From Gammaproteobacteria bacterium (lineage in GTDB: Bacteria > Pseudomonadota > Gammaproteobacteria > Thiohalomonadales > Thiohalomonadaceae), in the NCBI GenBank assembly GCA_015231435.1, contig JADGBN010000008.1:1-51927 (forward strand): a stretch of 51,927 nucleotides of DNA, given 5' to 3'. Of the stretch, positions 33,850 through 42,185 are shown piece after piece (positions within the stretch are counted from its first letter, which is position 1; the number at the start of each line of letters is the position of its first letter). The notes below the pieces were generated by a model. It saw nothing but the letters and a program-made list of their open reading frames with translations, was not told where the DNA came from and made no database searches. The position numbers and the translations under genes are program-made.

Positions 33850-34485
33850 ATGCTTGAGGTTGTCAATCTCGAATGTCAGCGCGGCGATCGTTGTCTCTTT
33901 TCTGAACTGTCGTTTACCCTGCAACGTGGTGAGTTAATTCATCTGCATGGCCATAACGGTAGCGGCAAGACGACGCTGTTACGGGCGCTCTGCGGCCTTA
34001 TTCTGCCGACATCTGGAGAGATCCGCTGGCAGGGGAGTGCGATTGACTCCTTGCGTGAGGAGTTTGCTGCCAATGTCACCTATATCGGTCATAAAGGGGC
34101 GATAAAAGGGGGACTGACGGCGCTGGAGAATTTGCAAATCGCTTCCCGCCTCGATGGTTTTGCAATTACCGAGGAGCACGCCTGGCGTGCGCTGGAGCGA
34201 ATTGGCTTGCGCGGTTTTGAGGATCTGCCGACGCGAGTACTGTCGCAGGGGCAGAAACGTCGCGTTGCCCTGGCGCGTCTCTTGGTTAATCGGGCACCGC
34301 TGTGGGTTCTGGATGAGCCCTTTGTGGCGTTAGACAGAGCGGCGGTGGGGCTGTTGCAGGGGGTGATAGCCGATCATGTCGCCAACGCCGGGATGGTGAT
34401 GTTGACCACGCATCAGGAGGTGAGTTTGACCACCGGTGAGGTGCGTCAGTTGCAGTTAGGGGTAGGGGCGTTGGGGCATGCTTGA
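33850..34485 (+). CDS. ccmA: Heme exporter ATP-binding protein CcmA
   Basis: A 211-residue ABC ATPase of cytochrome c maturation System I. Walker A is GHNGSGKTTLLRAL, the signature LSQGQKRRVALARL, and Walker B LWVLDEPFVALD. With CcmB and CcmC it releases holo-CcmE, the heme chaperone. The ATG at 33850 matches the family; a TTG at 33793 would add 19 unlike residues. There is no clear ribosome site. It overlaps ccmB by 8 bases. Confidence 0.95.
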   Translation: MLEVVNLECQRGDRCLFSELSFTLQRGELIHLHGHNGSGKTTLLRALCGLILPTSGEIRWQGSAIDSLREEFAANVTYIGHKGAIKGGLTALENLQIASRLDGFAITEEHAWRALERIGLRGFEDLPTRVLSQGQKRRVALARLLVNRAPLWVLDEPFVALDRAAVGLLQGVIADHVANAGMVMLTTHQEVSLTTGEVRQLQLGVGALGHA

Positions 34486-35146
34486 TATTTTTCGCACCCT
34501 GTTATGGCGTGATATTACCCTAGCGATGCGCAGTCGTGCCGATTTAGTCGCCAACCTTTTTTTCTTTATTATTGTCGTTAGTCTCTTTCCACTGGGCATT
34601 GGCCCGGAGATGGCGACACTACGCCTTATCGCCCCCGGCGTCGTCTGGGTAGCGGCGCTGCTGGCTTCGATGCTGGCATTGGAGCGGATCTTTGCCGCTG
34701 ATTATGAGGATGGCACGCTGGAGCAGATGCTGTTAACGCCACAGCCCTTGGCACTGCTGATATTGGCGAAAGTGGCTGCGCACTGGTTGGTGACTGGGGT
34801 GCCGCTGGTGCTGATTGCCCCGGTGCTGGGGTTGCAATACAACCTCTCGGGGGAGATGTTACAGGTGCTGATTGTGACACTGCTGTTGGGCACCCCCTCC
34901 CTGAGTCTAATTGGCGCGATTGGTGCTGCGTTAACGTTGGGGTTGCGTGGTGGTGGCGTACTTAATGCCCTGTTGGTGATGCCATTAACCATTCCGGTGC
35001 TAATTTTTGGTGCGGGCGCGGTAGAGGCGACGGCCTCCGGTTTGGGGGGCATTGGCCACCTCTATCTGCTGGGGGCGATTTTGCTGGCGGCACTCTTTTT
35101 CGCCCCGCTGGCCGCCGCTGCGGCATTGCGCATTTCGGCGGAGTAA
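34478..35146 (+). CDS. ccmB: Heme exporter membrane protein CcmB
   Basis: A 222-residue six-helix membrane partner of CcmA. Family marks include LWRDITLAMRSRADL at the start, LIAPGVVWVAALLASMLALER, and EDGTLEQMLLTPQPL. Length is normal. It is followed by a 162-bp gap with its own promoter before ccmC, which is unusual because ccmB and ccmC are often adjacent. Confidence 0.95.
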   Translation: MLDIFRTLLWRDITLAMRSRADLVANLFFFIIVVSLFPLGIGPEMATLRLIAPGVVWVAALLASMLALERIFAADYEDGTLEQMLLTPQPLALLILAKVAAHWLVTGVPLVLIAPVLGLQYNLSGEMLQVLIVTLLLGTPSLSLIGAIGAALTLGLRGGGVLNALLVMPLTIPVLIFGAGAVEATASGLGGIGHLYLLGAILLAALFFAPLAAAAALRISAE

Positions 35147-35162
35147 ATATTGATGGCGCTTC

Positions 35163-35190
35163 TTGGTGAGTGGATGGTTTTAGGTATAAT
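35163..35190 (+). promoter_or_regulatory. Internal promoter before ccmC
   Basis: TTGGTG (35163-35168), a 16-bp spacer and a perfect TATAAT (35185-35190) lie in the 162-bp gap between ccmB and ccmC. This fits a sigma-70 promoter that would drive ccmCDEFGHI apart from ccmAB. Confidence 0.55.
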
Positions 35191-35308
35191 CGAACCTCGG
35201 CATGAACCTTTGCGGGCTGTGCCTGTCTATGCGACTTCATGGTGACGGCCGCTGCAAGTTTGCTGCAAATATTGACGATAACGATAACGGAAACAGACCC
35301 ACTATCCT

Positions 35309-36064
35309 ATGAATTCACGGTTAATTAACTGGTTTAAGCTCTCCTCACCCGCAACTTTTTACCCCTTTGCCGGCCGTATGGTCCCGTGGTTTAGCTGGAT
35401 TGCGATCATTCTCTTGGTAATTGCCCTCTATCTGAGCTTCTTTGTTGCCCCCACTGATTACAAGCAGGGTGAAGGGTATCGAATTATTTTTATTCATGTA
35501 CCGGTCGCCTGGATGTCGATGTTTATCTATGTGATCATGGCGGGCTGGGCAGCGGTGGGGTTGGTCTATAACACCCGCCTCTCGGCGATGATGAGCGAGG
35601 CACTGGCACCGACAGGCGCGATGTTTGCCTTTCTCTCCCTCTGGACAGGCGCTTTGTGGGGTAAGCCGATGTGGGGTACCTGGTGGGTGTGGGATGCGCG
35701 CCTCACCTCATCGTTAATTCTGCTCTTTCTCTATATTGGTTTTATTGCGCTAAAGTCGGCTATTGAAGATCCGCGTCGCGCTGATCGTGCCGGGGCGATT
35801 CTGCTGCTGGTTGGGGTGATTAATATTCCCATCATCTACTTTTCGGTGCGTTGGTGGAATACCCTGCATCAGGGGGCGACCATCAAAATGAGCGGTCAGA
35901 CGAGCATGGATGAGACGATGTTAATCGCCATGCTGATAATGACCTTTGCAGTATGGGCCTACACTATCGCCGTGGTGCTATTGAGGGTGCGCACCATTAT
36001 TCTTGAACGCGAGCGCGATACCACCTGGGTACGGACACTGCTGCAGGAGGGGAACAGACGATGA
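35309..36064 (+). CDS. ccmC: Heme transporter CcmC
   Basis: A 251-residue six-helix membrane protein that loads heme on CcmE. The heme-handling WWD motif is GTWWVWDARLTSSLI. Conserved His residues lie in FIHVPVAWMS and NTLHQG. Its stop overlaps the ccmD start (ATGA). Confidence 0.96.
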   Translation: MNSRLINWFKLSSPATFYPFAGRMVPWFSWIAIILLVIALYLSFFVAPTDYKQGEGYRIIFIHVPVAWMSMFIYVIMAGWAAVGLVYNTRLSAMMSEALAPTGAMFAFLSLWTGALWGKPMWGTWWVWDARLTSSLILLFLYIGFIALKSAIEDPRRADRAGAILLLVGVINIPIIYFSVRWWNTLHQGATIKMSGQTSMDETMLIAMLIMTFAVWAYTIAVVLLRVRTIILERERDTTWVRTLLQEGNRR

Positions 36065-36252
36065 GTGAATTTTTTGCCATGGGGGGTTACGGCCTCTATG
36101 TTTGGGGATCTTTTGGGGCGATGGCGCTGTTAATGGTCGCTGAGGTGATCATCGTCCGGCAGCAGCGTCACGATATGCTGACCCGTCTGCGACGCATGGA
36201 GCGACAACGTACTGCACCGCCAGTTTCACCAGAAAAGGAGTCGGGTAAATGA
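36061..36252 (+). CDS. ccmD: Heme exporter protein CcmD
   Basis: A 63-residue protein with one membrane helix (GLYVWGSFGAMALLMVAEVI) and a basic cytoplasmic tail. It holds CcmE in the CcmABCD complex. The start and stop overlap ccmC and ccmE by 4 bases each. Confidence 0.93.
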   Translation: MSEFFAMGGYGLYVWGSFGAMALLMVAEVIIVRQQRHDMLTRLRRMERQRTAPPVSPEKESGK

Positions 36253-36695
36253 AGGCAAGAGAGAAGCGCTTAGTAATGGTGCTGGTTGGCATGACGGTAC
36301 TTGGACTGTCGGGGTGGCTGGTGTTTAACGCCTTGGGCAATAACCTCTCCTACTTCTTCTCGCCAAGCGAGATAGCTGAAGGTAAAGCGCCGCAGGATCA
36401 TGTTTTTCGACTCGGTGGTCTGGTGGTGCCTAACTCGCTGCAACGCGGTGAGGGGGTCGATGTCCATTTCGTGGTGACTGATAATGCCAAGAGTATTGAT
36501 GTTCTCTACTCGGGAATTCTTCCCGATCTTTTTATGGAGGGGCAGGGTGTGATTGCACAGGGAAAAATTCGGGCTGATGGAACGTTTGTTGCTGATGAGG
36601 TGCTCGCCAAACATGATGAGAACTATATGCCACCAGAGGTCGCCGATGCTCTTGAACAGGCGCATCAAAAGGGCGTTACCGGAGCGGCTAACTAA
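36249..36695 (+). CDS. ccmE: Heme chaperone CcmE
   Basis: A 148-residue periplasmic heme chaperone with an N-terminal anchor helix (LVMVLVGMTVLGLSGWLVF) and an OB-fold domain. The heme-binding motif HDENY gives the covalently binding His122 and Tyr126. FRLGGLVVPNSLQRG and YSGILPDLFMEGQGV are typical. The gene abuts ccmF with no gap. Confidence 0.96.
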   Translation: MKAREKRLVMVLVGMTVLGLSGWLVFNALGNNLSYFFSPSEIAEGKAPQDHVFRLGGLVVPNSLQRGEGVDVHFVVTDNAKSIDVLYSGILPDLFMEGQGVIAQGKIRADGTFVADEVLAKHDENYMPPEVADALEQAHQKGVTGAAN

Positions 36696-38657
36696 ATGGT
36701 TGCGGAAATTGGTAATCTGGCGCTCATTATCGCCCTAGCGGTAACGATGGTACAGGCGACGCTGCCACTATTAGGGGCGCATTGGGGTGTGACGTCGTGG
36801 GTCGCGCTGGCTAAACCGGCGGCTCAGGCACAGACGCTGTTTATGGCGATCTCCTTTGCCGCGCTTATCTATGCGTTTGTCACCCATGATTTTTCCGTGC
36901 GTTATGTCGCCTCCAACTCCAATAGTGAATTGCCGACGATCTATCTGGTTTCGGCGGTGTGGGGTGCACATGAGGGGTCACTGCTGCTCTGGGCCTTAAT
37001 CCTCTCCCTCTGGACTCTCGCGGTCACGCTCTTCAGTCGCAGCGTGCCTGCGATTACGGTCGCTCAGGTGGTCGGAGTGATGGGCTGGGTGAGCATCGGT
37101 TTTATGCTCTTTATGATCTTTACCTCTAACCCTTTTGATAGGCTACCGAATCCGCCTGCAGAGGGGCGTGATCTCAATCCGCTGCTGCAGGATTTTGGCC
37201 TGATTATTCATCCACCGCTGCTCTATATGGGCTATGTCGGTTTCTCCGTCGCTTTCGCCTTCTCGATTGCAGCGATGCTGGGGGGGCGTCTCGATGCCGC
37301 CTGGGCGCGTTGGTCGCGTCCGTGGACTAATGTCGCGTGGGTTTTTCTGACGCTAGGTATTGTTCTTGGCAGTTGGTGGGCCTACTACGAACTGGGCTGG
37401 GGAGGCTGGTGGTTTTGGGACCCGGTGGAAAATGCCTCCTTTATGCCGTGGTTGGTAGGGACGGCGCTGGTGCACTCGCTGGCGGTGACCGAGAAGCGCG
37501 GTGCTTTTAAGGCGTGGACGGTGTTGCTGGCAATTAGTGCTTTTTCGCTCAGTCTGCTCGGGACTTTTTTGGTGCGTTCCGGGGTGTTAACTTCGGTACA
37601 CGCTTTTGCCACGGATCCTGAACGCGGTATCTTTATTTTAATCTTTTTGCTGGTGGTTATCGGCGGTTCGCTGCTGCTCTACTCCTGGCGGGCAGCGCAA
37701 ATTCGCTCGACCATCTCTTTCGCGCCGGTATCGCGGGAGACGGGGCTGTTAATGAATAATGTGGTGCTGGTGATTACTGCGGTGAGTATTCTTCTTGGCA
37801 CCCTCTATCCGCTCATTCTTGACGCTTTGGGGGTGGGGAAGATCTCCGTTGGCCCGCCCTATTTCGATGCGGTCTTTGTACCGTTAATGACGCCGTTGGT
37901 GATCTTGATGGGCATAGGCACCTCACTGCGCTGGAAGCAGGATAATGCCGCAGCTATATTTGTTCGTATTAGAGTGCCGCTGCTGCTAAGCCTGTTGTTG
38001 GGCGTTGCTACGCCTGCCCTGTTGGCGCCGAGTTTTCATTGGGGCGCAGCGTTGGGCATGACGCTGGTATTCTGGGTGATGTTTACCACGCTTATGTGGT
38101 TTAAACAGCGTGGTGGTAGTCGTGGTTGGTGGAGCGGGGTACAGGCGACCAGCCGTGCGGGTTGGGGAATGGTACTCGGCCATTCAGGTATAGCGGTGTT
38201 TATTGTCGGTGTCACCTTGGTATCGATCTACAGTACCGAAAAGGATATTCGCCTTGCCCCTGGTGAGAGTTATGAGATGGGGGGTTATACCTTTCTGTTT
38301 AAGGGGGCGCATCACTTTAGCGGGCCAAACTATGAGGCGGATCGCGGCGTTGTCGAGATTAGCTATGCAGGCCAGGCGGTGACGACGCTCTACCCGGAGA
38401 AGCGCGATTACCGCTCAGGTATGCCGATGACCGAGGCGGGTATCGATGCCGGCATCACCCGTGATCTGTTTGTCGCCCTAGGGGAGCAGTTGGATGCTCA
38501 AGGGGCGTGGAGTCTGCGCCTTTACCATAAACCCTTTATTCGCTGGATCTGGTTTGGCGGGCTGATAATGGCCTTAGGGGGGCTGCTTGCGGCAGTTGAT
38601 AGCCGCTATTTCCGCTTTTCCCGCAAAGCAGCAACGGTGGAAGGAGTGAAGGGATGA
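36696..38657 (+). CDS. ccmF: Cytochrome c heme lyase subunit CcmF
   Basis: A 653-residue multi-helix membrane protein that attaches heme from CcmE to the CXXCH of apocytochromes. The WWD motif is WGGWWFWDPVENASFMPW. Conserved His regions lie in GAHEGSLLLWAL, HPPLLYMGYVGFS and HSGIAVFIVGV. Length matches the family. Stop overlaps ccmG. Confidence 0.97.
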   Translation: MVAEIGNLALIIALAVTMVQATLPLLGAHWGVTSWVALAKPAAQAQTLFMAISFAALIYAFVTHDFSVRYVASNSNSELPTIYLVSAVWGAHEGSLLLWALILSLWTLAVTLFSRSVPAITVAQVVGVMGWVSIGFMLFMIFTSNPFDRLPNPPAEGRDLNPLLQDFGLIIHPPLLYMGYVGFSVAFAFSIAAMLGGRLDAAWARWSRPWTNVAWVFLTLGIVLGSWWAYYELGWGGWWFWDPVENASFMPWLVGTALVHSLAVTEKRGAFKAWTVLLAISAFSLSLLGTFLVRSGVLTSVHAFATDPERGIFILIFLLVVIGGSLLLYSWRAAQIRSTISFAPVSRETGLLMNNVVLVITAVSILLGTLYPLILDALGVGKISVGPPYFDAVFVPLMTPLVILMGIGTSLRWKQDNAAAIFVRIRVPLLLSLLLGVATPALLAPSFHWGAALGMTLVFWVMFTTLMWFKQRGGSRGWWSGVQATSRAGWGMVLGHSGIAVFIVGVTLVSIYSTEKDIRLAPGESYEMGGYTFLFKGAHHFSGPNYEADRGVVEISYAGQAVTTLYPEKRDYRSGMPMTEAGIDAGITRDLFVALGEQLDAQGAWSLRLYHKPFIRWIWFGGLIMALGGLLAAVDSRYFRFSRKAATVEGVKG

Positions 38658-39190
38658 GTCTTAAGCATCTGCTGCCGTTAGCCGCTTTTCTTCTGCTCGT
38701 GGGTTTGCTGGCTGTCGGGTTAACCCTCAATCCGCGCGAGGTTCCTTCACCGTTTATTGATAAACCGGCTCCGGCCTTTAGCCTGCCGCAACTGCATGAC
38801 CCGGAAAAAAACTTTTCTGTGGCTGATATGCAGGGAAAGGTCTGGTTATTGAATGTTTGGGCATCGTGGTGCGTCTCCTGTCGTGCCGAACATGAGCTAA
38901 TTAGTGCGCTGGCCAAGCAAAATCTTGCCGCTATCGTCGGGCTTAACTATAAAGATAGTCCGATGGATGCGCAGCGCTGGTTAAAGCGTTATGGCGATCC
39001 CTACCTTTTATCAGTCTCTGATATTAAGGGGGATGTCGGTATTGACTGGGGAGTTTACGGGGTGCCTGAAACTTTTGTGATTGATAAAAAAGGGATTGTC
39101 CGTTTTAAAAATATCGGGCCGGTGACTGAAGAGTCGTTGCAACAGACGATTATTCCCCTTATCGGACAACTTCAGGGAGAGGGCGCATGA
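38654..39190 (+). CDS. ccmG: Thiol:disulfide interchange protein CcmG/DsbE
   Basis: A 178-residue membrane-anchored thioredoxin-fold reductase that keeps apocytochrome c cysteines reduced. One N-terminal helix is followed by the fold with WASWCVSCRAEH (Cys73, Cys76) and the cis-Pro loop YGVPETFVID. GKVWLLNVWASWC is typical for CcmG. Stop overlaps ccmH. Confidence 0.96.
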   Translation: MSLKHLLPLAAFLLLVGLLAVGLTLNPREVPSPFIDKPAPAFSLPQLHDPEKNFSVADMQGKVWLLNVWASWCVSCRAEHELISALAKQNLAAIVGLNYKDSPMDAQRWLKRYGDPYLLSVSDIKGDVGIDWGVYGVPETFVIDKKGIVRFKNIGPVTEESLQQTIIPLIGQLQGEGA

Positions 39191-39684
39191 TCCGCCGGAT
39201 GCTCTCTGCGGTTATTTTTCTGCTGCTCTGGGTGGCGACTCCCCTGCAGGCGAATATCGAGGCGTACCATTTTGATGATCCGCAGCTTGAGGTTATTTAT
39301 AAAGAGCTGATTTTCGAACTCCGCTGTCTGGTCTGTCAGAATCAGAATCTTGCCGACTCCAATGCCGAACTGGCTCAGGATCTACGGCGCCAGACCTATG
39401 AGATGCTGGTTGCAGGTAAAAGCCGCGAGGAGGTCGTTAATTACATGGTACAGCGTTATGGCGATTTTGTTCTCTATCGTCCGCCGTTGCAAAAATCGAC
39501 GCTTCTCTTATGGATCGGCCCCTTTATTATTTTCGCGGTAGGGGTTTTCGGCCTGTTACTGATGGTGCGGCGACGTGCCAGACAGCAGCGGGTCGTCATG
39601 AGTGAGAGCGAACAGCAGCGGGCAGCGGCACTGTTAGGCGGCACTTCTGCCGCAACTGCGCCACAGGATAAGGGGAGAGGGTAG
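39187..39684 (+). CDS. ccmH: Cytochrome c maturation protein CcmH
   Basis: A 165-residue exported oxidoreductase with a signal peptide (MLSAVIFLLLWVATPLQA), a three-helix domain holding LRCLVCQNQNLADSNA (Cys47, Cys50), and one C-terminal membrane helix. It handles apocytochrome thiols with CcmG. It corresponds to the first part of E. coli CcmH; the TPR part is the separate next gene. Confidence 0.96.
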   Translation: MIRRMLSAVIFLLLWVATPLQANIEAYHFDDPQLEVIYKELIFELRCLVCQNQNLADSNAELAQDLRRQTYEMLVAGKSREEVVNYMVQRYGDFVLYRPPLQKSTLLLWIGPFIIFAVGVFGLLLMVRRRARQQRVVMSESEQQRAAALLGGTSAATAPQDKGRG

Positions 39685-40985
39685 TGGTTACTTTTATAAT
39701 GGTCGCACTGGCAATGGTGCTGCTGGCAATCGCGATGCTGGCGCTTCCTTTGTTACGTCAGCGTCACACGGATACGCTTTTGGTCGCCTCTGGCCGCAGT
39801 GAGCAAAATATTGTCATTGCCCGGGAACGGCTCGCCGAGATGGAGCGTGAGGTGACGGCGGGTGAGTTAAGTCAGGAGGAGTTCTCCCAGGCGCGTCAGG
39901 AGCTTGAGCAGATACTGCTGAGCGATATTGATAGCGGTAGCGAGACAAGTGGCACCGCTGCTGCGCCACCTGTGCGTGCCAAAATAGGGGCGACGCTCAT
40001 CGGTATGGTGCTTTTTATACCGCTGTTAACGCTGCTGCTCTACTGGCAGGTCGGATCTCCTGAACTCATCCAAGGTCGGGTCGCCGCCGCGCATGGTGGT
40101 GCCAGTGATGCGCCGCAGACGCTTGAAGCAATGATAGCAACCCTGAGCAAACGTTTGCAGGAGAGCCCTGAGGATGCCGAGGGGTGGTATATGCTGGGGC
40201 GGACGCTAATGGCGGTGGAGGAGTATAGCCGTGCGGTAACCGCCTACGAACGCGCCCAGCAACTGCGTCCCAATGAGATATCGGTCATGCTGTCGCTGGC
40301 AGATGCGATTGCCATGGCCAATGGCGGGGAGCATAACGAGCGGGCGGCAGCGCTGGTAAATCAGGCGTTGGCGATTGATCCTAACGACAGTATGGCGTTA
40401 TGGATGGCGGGGGTGCTGGCGGCAAATAAAGGTGAGTTTAATCTCGCTCTAACGCGTTTTCGTCTGCTGTTACCGCAGCTGGAGGATGCTGAAGAGCAGC
40501 AGCAGGTGAGTCAGATGATGGCGGCGCTTGAGCGTAAAATTACCGCAGCCGGTGGTACGGTAGAGCCTGCTCCTGCCACAGCGGTCGTGACTGCGCCTGC
40601 GGCGATGGCGACGCCTGACATCGTTGCTGCAGTGGGTGACGCAAAGCTTACCGTTGCGGTATCTCTTGCCCCTGAACTTCAAAGTCAGGTGACGCCCGGG
40701 ATGACGCTCTTCATCTATGCCCGTGCAGTCACCGGCCCGCGCTTTCCCCTCGCCGCCTATCGTGGTGTTGCCAGTGAACTTCCCCTCACCAAAACCCTTG
40801 ATGAGAGTATGGCGATGGTGGCAAATAGCAGTTTAGCTCACTTTAGTGAGGTCACCCTCGGGGCGCGTCTCTCCCAAAGTGGTGATGCGATTGCCAAAAG
40901 TGGTGATCTGGTGGGCGAGCTCTCCCCCGTTAAGGTGGGTAGCGGTGAGACGATTGTGTTGCAGATCAATCGCGTGGTTCCCTAG
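39684..40985 (+). CDS. ccmI: Cytochrome c maturation protein CcmI
   Basis: A 433-residue apocytochrome chaperone. It has an N-terminal membrane helix, a cytoplasmic loop (IVIARERLAEMEREVTAGEL), a second helix (LIGMVLFIPLLTLLLYW) and a periplasmic TPR domain with GWYMLGRTLMAVEEYSRAV. The TPRs bind the apocytochrome C-terminal helix. A beta-rich C-terminal domain (from about residue 320) matches longer CcmI proteins. The GTG start overlaps the ccmH stop by one base. Confidence 0.93.
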   Translation: MVTFIMVALAMVLLAIAMLALPLLRQRHTDTLLVASGRSEQNIVIARERLAEMEREVTAGELSQEEFSQARQELEQILLSDIDSGSETSGTAAAPPVRAKIGATLIGMVLFIPLLTLLLYWQVGSPELIQGRVAAAHGGASDAPQTLEAMIATLSKRLQESPEDAEGWYMLGRTLMAVEEYSRAVTAYERAQQLRPNEISVMLSLADAIAMANGGEHNERAAALVNQALAIDPNDSMALWMAGVLAANKGEFNLALTRFRLLLPQLEDAEEQQQVSQMMAALERKITAAGGTVEPAPATAVVTAPAAMATPDIVAAVGDAKLTVAVSLAPELQSQVTPGMTLFIYARAVTGPRFPLAAYRGVASELPLTKTLDESMAMVANSSLAHFSEVTLGARLSQSGDAIAKSGDLVGELSPVKVGSGETIVLQINRVVP

Positions 40986-41027
40986 TGAGCCTGATTGACG
41001 CCAACCGTGACGGAGCTCAGTTAAGCG

Positions 41028-41639
41028 ATGTATGAGATAGTCGTTGCCGGCGGCTGGTTAATGTTGCCGATAGTGCTAAGTTCGGTCATTGCGGTGGCGA
41101 TTGTTTTGGACAGGTTGTGGAAGCTGCGTAGTGAACCGATTGCCCCGACCAATCTGGCGCAACAGCTTTGGCAACTGCATCAGCAGCGGGCACTGACGAC
41201 CGAGAAGATCCGCAGTGTTAGCGTAAGCTCTCCTTTGGGGCGTATTCTTGCGGTTGGGCTGGTCAATATGCACCATGAGCGTGAGGTGATTAAAGAGGTT
41301 CTCGAGGAGGAGGGGCGTCAGGTCGTTGTGCAGCTTGAGCGCTATCTCAACACGCTGGGAACGATTGCCTCAATTACCCCGTTGCTTGGCCTGTTGGGCA
41401 CAGTGGTCGGGATGATTAAGGTCTTCTCGGCGATTACCGAGTTTGGTGTCGGTAACCCCACCGTACTGGCGAGCGGCATCTCTGAAGCCCTCATTACCAC
41501 CGCTGCGGGCTTGGCGGTCGCCATACCGGCACTTATCTTTTACCGTCACTTTCGCCGTCGAGTCGAGCTTTTGGTGCTAAAAATGGAGGATGAGGCGCTT
41601 AAGCTCGTGGAGTTAATTCATGGAGCGCGGGAGTTGTGA
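41028..41639 (+). CDS. exbB: MotA/TolQ/ExbB proton channel family protein
   Basis: A 203-residue protein with three membrane helices: WLMLPIVLSSVIAVAIVLDRL at the start, then TLGTIASITPLLGLLGTVVGMI and ALITTAAGLAVAIPALIFY. The ITPLLGLLGTVVGM block is the family signature. With ExbD it forms the proton-driven motor for a TonB protein, perhaps the TonB-like protein at 29249. TolQ is less likely because no tol genes are near. Stop overlaps exbD. Confidence 0.92.
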   Translation: MYEIVVAGGWLMLPIVLSSVIAVAIVLDRLWKLRSEPIAPTNLAQQLWQLHQQRALTTEKIRSVSVSSPLGRILAVGLVNMHHEREVIKEVLEEEGRQVVVQLERYLNTLGTIASITPLLGLLGTVVGMIKVFSAITEFGVGNPTVLASGISEALITTAAGLAVAIPALIFYRHFRRRVELLVLKMEDEALKLVELIHGAREL

Positions 41640-42052
41640 AATTTCAGCGGCATCAGGAGGATGAACTTGAGCTGAATATCGCGCCGTTAATTGATGTGGT
41701 CTTTCTGCTGCTAATCTTCTTTATGGTCTCCACCACCTTTCAGAAGGAGCGTGCCCTGGCGATTCAACTGCCGCAGGCCAACAGCAGCGATGTGCAGCAG
41801 AGTGAAATGTTAGAGCTGCTAATTACCGCAACGGGTGATTACTATATTGGCGACAAGCAGGTGAAGCGGGATCAGCGGCAGCGCCTGACGCAGGCAATTA
41901 TTGCCGCTATTAGCGCTGCCCCGGCGACAAGCCATCAGGTGGTGATTCGTGCTGACCAACAGACACCGCACCAGGCGGTGATTACCGCCATGGATGCGAT
42001 TCGTCATGCAGGTCTTTCACAAATCGGTTTTGCCACCCTGCAGAGCGAGTAG
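41636..42052 (+). CDS. exbD: Biopolymer transport protein ExbD/TolR
   Basis: A 138-residue protein with one helix, APLIDVVFLLLIFFMVSTTF, that carries the essential proton-path Asp (D20), then a periplasmic domain. GTG start overlaps exbB (GTGA). An ERIC-like repeat begins 10 bp after the stop, so any 3' terminator has been displaced. Confidence 0.93.
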   Translation: MKFQRHQEDELELNIAPLIDVVFLLLIFFMVSTTFQKERALAIQLPQANSSDVQQSEMLELLITATGDYYIGDKQVKRDQRQRLTQAIIAAISAAPATSHQVVIRADQQTPHQAVITAMDAIRHAGLSQIGFATLQSE

Positions 42053-42061
42053 CGCAAGCTA

Positions 42062-42185
42062 TACCCAAAATCATTGGAAATGATGGAAGGCGGCAAAGTC
42101 GCGAATCCCCATGAGCTTAGACAACCTAAGTGATTGGGGTGAGCGACTGCGGCCAACGAACCAGCATTTTCAAGGATGACGGGTA
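42062..42185. repeat. ERIC-like element, copy 2
   Basis: A 124-bp element flanked by TA (42060-42061 and 42186-42187). Length is close to the 127 bp usual for ERIC. Left end TACCCAAAATCATTGGAAAT; right end, reverse-complemented, TACCCGTCATCCTTGAAAAT. The core GTGATTGGGGTGAGCG (42130-42145) equals copy 1. The central hairpin is CTTAG/CTAAG, where copy 1 has CATAG/CTATG, so one base pair has changed on both sides. It lies between exbD and the convergent ROK gene and provides the last codons of the latter. Confidence 0.88.
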
